Positions 18,263 to 26,107 of a DNA stretch of 64,000 nt are shown here, one piece after another. The stretch's first letter is position 1, and the number at the start of each line of letters is the position of its first letter. The position numbers were made by a program, and so were the translations under genes. Source of the stretch: Bacteroidales bacterium (GTDB lineage Bacteria; Bacteroidota; Bacteroidia; Bacteroidales; JAFGXI01); assembly GCA_016936665.1 (NCBI GenBank), contig JAFGXI010000005.1, positions 62,001 through 126,000 of the forward strand, in the 5' to 3' direction. The notes beneath the pieces are model-generated. The model ran no database searches and was not told the origin of the DNA. It saw only the letters and a program-made list of their open reading frames with translations.

Positions 18263-19942
18263 TTAAAATTGAAAATATATAAAAGGCGTTACCTCTGCCG
18301 TTCGGGTTTGATATAGTAATGTTACGACCAACACTACAATAATTCCTTTCAACCAAATTGGAGTCTGTATAAATTTTGAACGGTACCATGCTTTTGTAGA
18401 ATCGGGTAACCAATGAATGATGTATCCAAAGAGCATCATTAAAAATACGGTTTTAAAAGCAAAAAGCACTTGAGGAACAATAGACCAAGAGAATTGCTGA
18501 GTAATTTGGTGTATAATATTTTGTGTAATTAGTATGCTTTCTCCTCTAAACCATATTCTTGTGAAAGTAATAAAATTGAAAGTAATAAAAATGCCAATAA
18601 AGACTACGAACCACCTAGTTTGCATCGATCTAAATGGAGAGATTTTCTTCCACATTTTGTAAATTATTAATCCTAAACCGTTAAGTCCTCCCCAAATAAC
18701 AAATTGCCAACTTGCACCATGCCATAAACCACCGAGAAGCATGGTCATCATTAAATTTATATTGGTGTTTATTTTCAGTTTAAAAGTGGGCGAAAAACGG
18801 GCTGTTAGGTACAGAACTAAAATAATTCCTCCAAAAATATACGCTAAAAAAAGTTTTCCGGAAAGCAGGATGATGAACGACAAAACAAACGCCAAACTGA
18901 TGTATGTAAACCAGCTAGCTCCCCTGTTACCTCCCATAGGAATATACAAATAGTCTTTCAGCCAAGTTGAAAGAGAGATGTGCCAACGTTTCCAAAATTC
19001 GCCAACATTCTTTGCTTTGTAGGGTGAGTTAAAGTTAAGTGGTAACTGAAATCCCATCAACAAGGCAACGCCAATAGCAATATCGGTATAACCTGAAAAA
19101 TCGGCATAAACTTGCAGTGAGTAACCGTATAAAGCCATTAAATTTTCGAAACCGGAATATGAAAGCGGATTATCGAAAACACGATCGATAAAATTCACAG
19201 CTATGTAATCGCCAATGACCATCTTCTTAATTAAGCCATTTAATATTAAAAATAGTGCATGCCCAAATGCAGCCTTGCTGAGTTTATAATCTTGGTAAAG
19301 CTGGGGTATAAATTCTGAGGCTCTTACGATTGGGCCGGCAACTAGTTGAGGGAAAAACGAGACATAAAATCCGAAATCCAATATGTTTGTAACCGGTTTA
19401 ATTTTCCCCCAGTAAACATCGACAGAATATGAAATCGTTTGAAATGTAAAAAATGAGATACCAACAGGTAATAATATTTTATTGATTTCGAAGTGCGAGC
19501 CTGTTAGCATATTTCCGAATTCTGCAAAATAGTTGATGGGTGTAAAATGTGTGCCCAATAAACCATTGAGGTTGTCGACAACGAAATAAGCATATTTGAA
19601 ATACCCTAAAACCAATAAATTAATTAGCACGCTTAACCCAACAAGCCATTTTTTTGCAATTGGAGATCGACTACTATAAATCTTTTTTCCGATAAAAAAA
19701 TCGATAAGTGTAGAAAATAGAAGAATAATAAAAAATAAACCACTGGTTTTATAATAAAAAAACAGGCTGACAAAAAACAAATAAGCATTCCTTACGGTTT
19801 TTTGCTTGTAGATAATTGAATAAATGGCAAGTACAATGGCAAAGAATCCCCAGAAATATAAACGGGTAAAAATAAGGGGTTCTTTATCGGAATAAAGCAA
19901 GACGTTTTTAACTAATTCTAAGAGCTTTTCCATAAGTGACAA
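18263..19942 (-). CDS. MBOAT family membrane O-acyltransferase (AlgI-like)
   Basis: 559 residues with about eleven hydrophobic segments. The AlgI/DltB-type signature is clear: VGEFWKRWHISLSTWLKDYLY (about 310) and the membrane-embedded catalytic His in GGLWHGASW (about 407). Such proteins move acyl groups, often acetyl, across the membrane to polysaccharides, usually handing them to an SGNH-fold partner (AlgJ/AlgX or DltD type). No such partner is adjacent. The gene lies 125 bases after the BtuG-like gene and 123 bases before dnaE on the same strand, so it may have its own promoter. The acceptor glycan is unknown; the surface glycan cluster at 46-59 kb is one candidate. Confidence 0.88.
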   Translation of the reverse strand: MSLMEKLLELVKNVLLYSDKEPLIFTRLYFWGFFAIVLAIYSIIYKQKTVRNAYLFFVSLFFYYKTSGLFFIILLFSTLIDFFIGKKIYSSRSPIAKKWLVGLSVLINLLVLGYFKYAYFVVDNLNGLLGTHFTPINYFAEFGNMLTGSHFEINKILLPVGISFFTFQTISYSVDVYWGKIKPVTNILDFGFYVSFFPQLVAGPIVRASEFIPQLYQDYKLSKAAFGHALFLILNGLIKKMVIGDYIAVNFIDRVFDNPLSYSGFENLMALYGYSLQVYADFSGYTDIAIGVALLMGFQLPLNFNSPYKAKNVGEFWKRWHISLSTWLKDYLYIPMGGNRGASWFTYISLAFVLSFIILLSGKLFLAYIFGGIILVLYLTARFSPTFKLKINTNINLMMTMLLGGLWHGASWQFVIWGGLNGLGLIIYKMWKKISPFRSMQTRWFVVFIGIFITFNFITFTRIWFRGESILITQNIIHQITQQFSWSIVPQVLFAFKTVFLMMLFGYIIHWLPDSTKAWYRSKFIQTPIWLKGIIVVLVVTLLYQTRTAEVTPFIYFQF

Positions 19943-20066
19943 AGATATAGAATTTGTGAATGTGTTGATTGTTTGCCAAAATAAATGATTTTATTCTTTG
20001 CAATTGCGATCTGTATTTTAAGTCTCAACACACAATCTTCATCCTTATTTTCAGCTTTCAGCTATT

Positions 20067-21167
20067 CTACGGCTGCCAAAACCCGAAAGCAGTTGGGTTA
20101 ATGCCAACATCGAAAGTATCGATAGCTTGCCCATTTTCGGAAAAACGAAAAACCTCTCCACGGCTCGAAAAATCTTTGGTATTCGAAACATAGATGTCCG
20201 AACTCGTAGGATCTATTCCGAAAGCATAAAAAATGTTATCGTTTTGTTCTAGGAAAGCATTTGTTGGTAGCTCTGAGTCTGAAATTGCCATTTTGTAAAT
20301 GCCTGCACCACTGAGGCTTCTGCTCCAGTTGCCATATAAAAATATAAGGCTATCGCCCGATTGATTTATTTGTAAGTTTGAAGGAGAAGCCTGAATATCG
20401 TTAAAAATAAATGTTTTAATAATTTGGTTTGAACTGGTATTGATGCATATTAATTGGGCTTGTTCTTGTCCATATGAAGAGCCGGGGAAACCGCCATCCG
20501 ATAATACCCATAAATTCTGATTTTTGTCCACTACCAAGCTATTGGGTTGCTTACCTACTTGTATGCTATCGATTAATCGATCGGTTTGCGTATCGATCAC
20601 TAACAAGAAATTATCGTACGACCAACATGTTAGATATAATTTATTACCAATTTGCGCCATGTTTTCCGAAGATGCATGTGAGCCTAAATCGATTGAACCT
20701 ACTGTGGCCTGCGCCATCGGGTCGATAATATATAATTTACCGGCGTATAAATCGCTTACGTAAGCTTTTGTATTGCTTACAAAATGGATGTGTCTCGGAG
20801 AAATAAATCCGGTTATTTTGCCTTTGTACTTGAAGTTTTCGGTGCTAATAATAAAAATCTTTCCCGAATTATTTATTACAACATAGGCCAATGAATCTCT
20901 AACCTCAATCGATTGGGCTACATCGCCTAAAGGGAGCGTATTGGTTTGATAAAACACATCGTTTAGTACACTTTTATCGGCAGGTTGATAAAAACTTAGC
21001 GATGCATTTGAGTAGGTGAAATTTCCTTCGTTAACCACAAACACTCCCGACGATTGTTTGCTGTGCAAAGGATTTTGATTTAAATCGTCGTCCATGCAGG
21101 AATGAAACATAAGTGCCAAAAAAAGAATGCCAATTAGGGTTGATATGTTACTTTTTAAAATCATCAA
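20067..21167 (-). CDS. BtuG-like surface beta-propeller lipoprotein (YncE/DUF5074 type)
   Basis: 366 residues. The lipoprotein signal peptide ends at LMFHSC (Cys24) and is followed by MDDDL; acidic residues directly after the Cys are the Bacteroidota signal for export to the cell surface. The rest is a YncE-like beta-propeller with repeated blades (SGVFVVNEGNFTYSNASLSF, KAYVSDLYAGKLYIID, LVVDKNQNLWVLSDGG). This is the family of BtuG, which in Bacteroides binds cobalamin very tightly at the surface and sits on BtuB. Its start overlaps the btuB-like stop by 4 bases, and the whole operon follows a cobalamin riboswitch, so a B12-binding role is well supported by context though not by visible ligand residues. 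Confidence 0.82.
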   Translation of the reverse strand: MMILKSNISTLIGILFLALMFHSCMDDDLNQNPLHSKQSSGVFVVNEGNFTYSNASLSFYQPADKSVLNDVFYQTNTLPLGDVAQSIEVRDSLAYVVINNSGKIFIISTENFKYKGKITGFISPRHIHFVSNTKAYVSDLYAGKLYIIDPMAQATVGSIDLGSHASSENMAQIGNKLYLTCWSYDNFLLVIDTQTDRLIDSIQVGKQPNSLVVDKNQNLWVLSDGGFPGSSYGQEQAQLICINTSSNQIIKTFIFNDIQASPSNLQINQSGDSLIFLYGNWSRSLSGAGIYKMAISDSELPTNAFLEQNDNIFYAFGIDPTSSDIYVSNTKDFSSRGEVFRFSENGQAIDTFDVGINPTAFGFWQP

Positions 21168-23155
21168 AACTGAATATTAAAATGAAACATGTAATTACGT
21201 CCCGGCATACTGCGCCCCAATACCGAACGATACTTTTCGTCGAATAAATTATAAATACTGAATCGTGTTTCGAGTTTCAAAGATGTCCATTGCCAGTGTT
21301 TACCAAGGCTCAAATCATTCATAAAATACGGATACAGCCAATCTCTCGAAGTTATTTCGTTGGTTGATGTGGTAAAACGTTCGCTATACGAAGAATGCTG
21401 ATACCTTAAAAAAAGATTACTCCACGATATTTGCCCCCAAAAATTGAAGGTATGTTTAGGCACGTAAACCAATTGTTTACGATAAGAATCGGCTCCCCAT
21501 AAGTCGTCTTCTTTCGATTGAACAGCACTTATGTATGCGTATGTAGCGTTGGTTTGAAAAGTCCATTTTTTCAAACTATAGTTTAACTGAAGTTGCCACT
21601 CTAAGCCTTTGCTCTCAACCTCTTTTACATTTTCCGGTGTCCAATAACCCATTGGCGAAGGAATCCAAATCACCCAATCGTCGATTTTAGAATAATAAAC
21701 GCCGAGGCTATTTTTAAACTTAATCCCTTTCCAAACTTTTCGATATTCTACGGACGACTCGAGGGTATTAGCGTTTTCAGTTTTCAGATTGGGGTTACCA
21801 CCGGGAAGCATATGCAAGTCGTTTAAACTTGGGTAATGTTTGTTTTTCGAAATCGCCAATTTTAGAATGATAGATCCTTGCTTGGTTAACAGATAATCTA
21901 AACCTAAATAGGGAAGATAATCTAGCGAATATTCCTCGATTTTCTGCGTTCTTAAAATAATTACAGACTGAAAACGTGTGGTCCATTTCTGCCGCCAACT
22001 AAAAAAACCATGATGTTCTATGCGATTGGCTGAATATTTTTGTTGATGACCGAATTCGCCGAACTCTTCAGACAAAATACTTGTAAATTGAATCTGGTAT
22101 TGTATGTTGAAGTACGAATTTTCGAAGACTTGGTGCTCGTATTTTAGTTTTTCGAAAAACAATTGCGAATGACTGTTCGATTCGTACGATAATTGTTGTT
22201 TCTCATACAGCATGTTTTCGTCGCTAAAAGCAGACTGAAAGTTCCACTTCGAGGTTTTTCCATAACGTACTATTTCAGCATTAAATCGATGATTGTTAAT
22301 TGTTTGTTCCGAAACATTAGAATAGCTATCGCCTTCGAAAGTATTTAAGAAAGGTAATGCTCTTTGGTTTATTTGTCCCCAGTATTTTACAGACATATTC
22401 CAGTGCTCGCCCCATCTGGCATATAATTCTTGCATTAAACCCCATTGCCGGTAGTTGCCATTTTTATTTCTTTCGGTAGGGTAAAGCAATTCTCCGGTTT
22501 GCGGATCGATATCTGCCTTATTTTTATTGATAAAAGGGAAGTCGTTCTTTGAATATTGCCCCATTAATCTGCTATTCGATTGAATATTTTTATTGCCCAA
22601 TTTTATTTCGGCAAAGTCCTGAATGGTAGTGAACGAACCTAAACCTTGCGTAAATCGGCCACCAAATTTATTGCTCCAATCAGCTTGTGTATTCAATAAA
22701 ACACTACCGCCTAAAGCACCTTCGGTGTGGGTTAGTGAGGCTCCGCCATATGCTATTTCGAGCTCATCGATAAAAAACATAGGGATTAAAGACATATCTG
22801 CAACTCCTAACATGGGCGATTTTAAACTGATACCATTCCAGAGTACTTCTGTATGCGTCGATGAAGTGCCACGAAACGAAACTGTTGAAAGTGCGCCTCG
22901 ACCTTCAGACTTAACAAATAAAGAGCTATTTTCCATCAAAACTTCCGATAAATTTTGATGCGATTTAGCGTTTAGTAGGTTAGTATCGAGTTGCTGTATT
23001 TGTAAGCCTATTATTTTTTCTGAGCGTTGGGCTACAATGTCTACACCATTTTTAATTAGCGTGTCTTTTTGAGCGAAACTTTGACTGCCAAGAACAAGAA
23101 AAAGGGCAAAAATTAGCCCTGATTTTAACTTGCTATATGTAAATATTGGCTTCAA
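21164..23155 (-). CDS. btuB: TonB-dependent outer membrane receptor, BtuB-like
   Basis: 663 residues. Signal peptide to about 28 (SQSFAQ), plug domain about 45-150 (SEVLMENSSLFVKSEGRGAL, VSFRGTSSTHTEVLWNGI), then an outer membrane beta-barrel ending in FHFNIQF with a terminal Phe as expected for Bam-assembled porins. It lacks the N-terminal carboxypeptidase-like extension of SusC proteins and is close to BtuB in length. It would import corrinoids with TonB/ExbBD energy. Assignment rests on the upstream cobalamin riboswitch and the overlapping BtuG-like gene. No btuFCD permease genes lie in the window, so inner-membrane transport must be encoded elsewhere. Confidence 0.85.
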   Translation of the reverse strand: MKPIFTYSKLKSGLIFALFLVLGSQSFAQKDTLIKNGVDIVAQRSEKIIGLQIQQLDTNLLNAKSHQNLSEVLMENSSLFVKSEGRGALSTVSFRGTSSTHTEVLWNGISLKSPMLGVADMSLIPMFFIDELEIAYGGASLTHTEGALGGSVLLNTQADWSNKFGGRFTQGLGSFTTIQDFAEIKLGNKNIQSNSRLMGQYSKNDFPFINKNKADIDPQTGELLYPTERNKNGNYRQWGLMQELYARWGEHWNMSVKYWGQINQRALPFLNTFEGDSYSNVSEQTINNHRFNAEIVRYGKTSKWNFQSAFSDENMLYEKQQLSYESNSHSQLFFEKLKYEHQVFENSYFNIQYQIQFTSILSEEFGEFGHQQKYSANRIEHHGFFSWRQKWTTRFQSVIILRTQKIEEYSLDYLPYLGLDYLLTKQGSIILKLAISKNKHYPSLNDLHMLPGGNPNLKTENANTLESSVEYRKVWKGIKFKNSLGVYYSKIDDWVIWIPSPMGYWTPENVKEVESKGLEWQLQLNYSLKKWTFQTNATYAYISAVQSKEDDLWGADSYRKQLVYVPKHTFNFWGQISWSNLFLRYQHSSYSERFTTSTNEITSRDWLYPYFMNDLSLGKHWQWTSLKLETRFSIYNLFDEKYRSVLGRSMPGRNYMFHFNIQF

Positions 23156-23157
23156 GA

Positions 23158-24084
23158 TTAATGTTGAACAACAAATAACTTTTTAAAATGCCCAATTTTA
23201 ATAATATACATTCCGTCTTGCCAACCATAGGTATCAATGCTTAAACTCGAATTTTCTATCATTGCTTGTTTTACCAATTGCCCGGAAAGATTGAATATTT
23301 CAACGGTGTTATTATGTAGAGACAATTCATGAATTGTCTCTACAATGATATGGTCATCAGCAGGATTTGGATATATGTTAATGTTTTCGGTTTGAATTAT
23401 ATAGATAGATTCGTCAATTTTTCCGGCATGAATAACACCAACAGCATCGATGTCCAAACCCGCACTGCCCGAAGTAGGATAAGGATCGTAAATTGGATGT
23501 CCGTGAGAATCGAGAGCAGAACCATCGCCCACAATATCGACCAAACGAATATATCGAATGCTATCTAAACCAACACTGTCTAAATCGAAAGGAGTTCCGT
23601 ATGCTTGCTGGTATTTGCTACAATAACCATCAATTTTTGTAGGATCAACCGAGCCAAATGCATCGACTGGAGCATTGGTGTATGAGTAATTTGGAAATCT
23701 TATATAATCGATGCCATCGTAAGAAACTTCTACCCAGCCTAATTCTAGGAAGTTAGGTGTAAATCCGTTTTCGAAACACACAAAATCTGCGCCCGGCCTA
23801 TTAACAATTAATGTATCGAAACTTAATGTGATTTGCCCACCTCTACCTAAAGATACAATGTTTGAAGACGTTCCCTCCGCAGGGCCTAGTGCTTGAGAGG
23901 CATCTTGCCATTGTTCATCGACATCGGTACCGGCTATATATTGCTCATATGCTGTAGCCCAAACAACTATAATTGAACTGTCCTTGGATATAGCCGTAGT
24001 CCCTTCTGCAGTAGCTTGTGGAGCAAATTGACCAAAAGTCTGAAAAGAGAAAAATAAAATTAATATTAAGCTAAAATGCTGCAT
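23158..24084 (-). CDS. T9SS-sorted secreted protein of the cobalamin operon
   Basis: 308 residues. Signal peptide about 1-18. The central domain (about 30-215) has the stretches YIAGTDVDEQWQDASQALGP, GRGGQITLSFD, GADFVCFENGF and SAGLDIDAVGVIHAG; I know this type from cell-surface proteins but not its function. Residues 233-308 are a type A T9SS sorting domain (NIYPNPADDHIIVET, LSGQLVKQ, GMYIIKIGHFKKLFVVQ), so the protein should be exported through the Por system. The ATG shares one base with the stop of the DUF4465 gene (TAATG) and btuB starts 2 bases after its end. A 30-bp perfect palindrome lies inside the sorting-domain coding sequence. Confidence 0.82.
   Translation of the reverse strand: MQHFSLILILFFSFQTFGQFAPQATAEGTTAISKDSSIIVVWATAYEQYIAGTDVDEQWQDASQALGPAEGTSSNIVSLGRGGQITLSFDTLIVNRPGADFVCFENGFTPNFLELGWVEVSYDGIDYIRFPNYSYTNAPVDAFGSVDPTKIDGYCSKYQQAYGTPFDLDSVGLDSIRYIRLVDIVGDGSALDSHGHPIYDPYPTSGSAGLDIDAVGVIHAGKIDESIYIIQTENINIYPNPADDHIIVETIHELSLHNNTVEIFNLSGQLVKQAMIENSSLSIDTYGWQDGMYIIKIGHFKKLFVVQH
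23315..23344. repeat. 30-bp perfect palindrome inside a coding sequence
   Basis: The two 15-base arms (TGTAGAGACAATTCA and its exact reverse complement) meet without a spacer. On the minus strand it encodes the VETIHELSL part of the T9SS sorting domain. The neighbouring paralogous domain (about 24250) encodes VKTTSELSI at the same place without the symmetry. GTAGAGAC...GTCTCTAC palindromes remind me of small dispersed repeats in Bacteroidota and cyanobacteria; no second copy was noticed in this window. Confidence 0.75.
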
Positions 24085-25673
24085 TATTCAATTACTAAAG
24101 GTTGACTATCGGATCCCATTTTTACGATATATATTCCAGCTTGAATGTCGCTAATATCAACTTTAATTTCTGTTTGATCGGTTTTTATTTGCTTGACTAA
24201 TTTACCTGTAAGATCGTAAATAGCAATGGTATTGCTTTGTATGGACAATTCAGAGGTTGTTTTTACAATAATATAATCGTTTGCAGGGTTAGGGTAAATG
24301 GAGGCGTTTGCAGTTTTAATATCTTCTATTCCAACATGTGTTATGTTTAATTCGTCCATGCAAAAATAAGCAGGTGTATTCATGCCGTAAGTTCCATTAT
24401 CGCTGGAGGTTAACGAAAACGATAAGCTATCGACCAAGTCGGAAAAGTCGAAATAAATATTTTCCCAAGTATTAACAATATAGTCTTGTGAGTTGTCAGC
24501 AAAACGGTAATCGGCTAAATAAAATGTTTTAACACCAACTGAGGTTTGATTGTTAAATCCTTCGATTGTTAACAGAAACCAATCTTCATCATTTCCAGAA
24601 GGGCCCCCAAATTGTTTTGCAAACATATCGCCGTTTTGCATACTAAGTGCAGCGTAGGTAGAGTTAGTAACTTTCATTTCTAATGCAACAGTAGGCTCTG
24701 TAAATTTAATACCCGGTGTTCCATTTGCAAGAACATACACACCGTTTCCTGAAACATCGGTGCCGGTAATTGCTGCGTATTGGTTGGTGTAACCTTCTGT
24801 ATTTACATCATTAACACGTGAATATGCAAAACCACTCCAATAACCTCCGTAAGTCGATGGATAAAATTGATTATGAAAAAACGCATCGCTTCCCAGACCT
24901 CCACTCAAAAGAAAACCTCCTGTTAGATCTTCTCCATTCCAATAATCGAAATTAAACTCAGAGAAATTTACGGTGCCGGTGTTTAAAACAAGATTGTCTA
25001 AACAAAAATAAGCGGGTGTGTTCATGCCATATGTGCCGTTATCGGAAGAACTAAGCTCGAATACTAAGCTATCGATAGTTCCCAGAACACTAAGATTCAT
25101 ATTTTGCCATGTGTCGACAATATAGTCGTTGGCATTGTTAGCATTGGTGAAGTCGGCTAAGAAAAAACCGGTTGAATCGGTGTAAGTGCCAGAAAGATAA
25201 CCTTTAACTGAAAGTAAAAAATAATCCGGATCGTTACCTGTAGAGCCTCCAAATTTTTTGGAATATGCGTCGCCATCTCGCATTGAATTGTGGGCATAGG
25301 TGCTATTAGTGATATTTACCGATGTTACAGTTTGAGCACTAAATAACTTTATATAGGTTGAGCCGGAGTAAGAACTTACAAAGCTAACCATATAATTTTC
25401 GTCGCCATTGCCCGAGCCGGTAATCGCAGAATACTGATTGCTATAACCCGATGTTACATTATCGGTTGCACTCGATACAGCAAAGCCTGCCCAAGAGCCA
25501 TATGTTGCGTTGTAATAATTCACAAAAGAAGCATCGCCACTAACAAAAGCAGAAACACCACTAGAACCATTTTTGTAATAAGGAAAATTCAAATCATCGA
25601 AATTGATTTGAGCCACTGCGGTAGTTAAATTAGCTAAAGCTAAAATTAAAACCAAAACATTAATTTTTTTCAT
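24084..25673 (-). CDS. T9SS-sorted protein with two tandem DUF4465 domains
   Basis: 529 residues, first gene after the cobalamin riboswitch. Signal peptide to about 21 (TTAVAQ). Two copies of a DUF4465-type domain follow, about 25-230 and 235-445. Both carry the same series: a Phe-Asp-Tyr/Leu-Asn opening, GYSNQYSAITG or GYTNQYAAITG, FLADF or YLADY, DYIVDTWQN or DYIVNTWEN, and SSDNGTYGMNTPAYFC near the end. The last 75 residues are a T9SS type A sorting domain (ASIYPNPANDYIIVKT, DLTGKLVKQ, GIYIVKMG). DUF4465 genes are often seen near corrinoid receptors in Bacteroidota, which agrees with the riboswitch; a cobalamin-binding or receptor-accessory role on the surface is inferred, not shown. Confidence 0.85.
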   Translation of the reverse strand: MKKINVLVLILALANLTTAVAQINFDDLNFPYYKNGSSGVSAFVSGDASFVNYYNATYGSWAGFAVSSATDNVTSGYSNQYSAITGSGNGDENYMVSFVSSYSGSTYIKLFSAQTVTSVNITNSTYAHNSMRDGDAYSKKFGGSTGNDPDYFLLSVKGYLSGTYTDSTGFFLADFTNANNANDYIVDTWQNMNLSVLGTIDSLVFELSSSDNGTYGMNTPAYFCLDNLVLNTGTVNFSEFNFDYWNGEDLTGGFLLSGGLGSDAFFHNQFYPSTYGGYWSGFAYSRVNDVNTEGYTNQYAAITGTDVSGNGVYVLANGTPGIKFTEPTVALEMKVTNSTYAALSMQNGDMFAKQFGGPSGNDEDWFLLTIEGFNNQTSVGVKTFYLADYRFADNSQDYIVNTWENIYFDFSDLVDSLSFSLTSSDNGTYGMNTPAYFCMDELNITHVGIEDIKTANASIYPNPANDYIIVKTTSELSIQSNTIAIYDLTGKLVKQIKTDQTEIKVDISDIQAGIYIVKMGSDSQPLVIE

Positions 25674-25679
25674 TTTTAA

Positions 25680-25707
25680 AAAGTTTAATAATAAAACATT
25701 AAACCTT
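25680..25707 (-). other. AT-rich hairpin before the DUF4465 start codon
   Basis: On the minus strand AAAGGTTTAAT and ATTAAACTTT (one bulged G) can pair over an 8-base loop, followed by a short T run and then the ATG at 25673. It may be the expression platform of the riboswitch, acting as a weak terminator or as a structure hiding the start site. A second small hairpin (GAGAAT/ATTCTC) lies about 20 bases upstream. Confidence 0.4.
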
Positions 25708-25779
25708 TCGTCAGTAAAAACCTAGAGAATTGATGCATTCTCAAGCTCTTTCTCCCGAAAAGCTGTGTGAACTGTTGTA

Positions 25780-25975
25780 GAGGCAGGTCTTCTGACTTTC
25801 TCCATTTTCAACGCCTTCCCATCTTTTGCGTTCAAGACAGTGGACTGAGTGTTGAAAACTGATTACCGATGCAAGCAAAGGCAAAGAGATTACAGCAGCG
25901 GGAACTGTTTAGGATTTTCACCTAATTCCCTTTTAATTTCCTAGATGTAACGCTACATCTTTCGGAAAACCAATA
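25780..25975 (-). promoter_or_regulatory. Cobalamin (adenosylcobalamin-type) riboswitch
   Basis: Read on the minus strand, the conserved pieces come in the right order: GGGAATTAGGTGAAAATCC (around 25912-25930), ACAGTTCCCGCTGCTGTAA (25890-25908), GATGGGAAGGCG (25812-25823) and the B12 box AAGTCAGAAGACCTGCCT (25781-25798). It lies about 105 bases before the first gene of the DUF4465-T9SS-btuB-btuG operon and should repress it when cobalamin is plentiful. Outer limits are approximate. Confidence 0.95.
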
Positions 25976-25980
25976 CAATA

Positions 25981-25988
25981 CAAAAGTA
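25981..25988 (-). promoter_or_regulatory. -7 promoter box before the cobalamin riboswitch
   Basis: On the minus strand TACTTTTG matches TAnnTTTG. It sits just upstream of the riboswitch 5' end, so transcription would begin at the first riboswitch bases. No clear TTTG is seen at -33. Confidence 0.5.
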
Positions 25989-26107
25989 TTAAAAAAATAT
26001 AAAAAGGGGGAGCGTTATGAATTATTAATTTTGAATTTTCTTTATACCTAATACTTCTTTCATCTTATTCTGATAAGCTTAACTTCAACTTTCATCTTGG
26101 TTTAACA

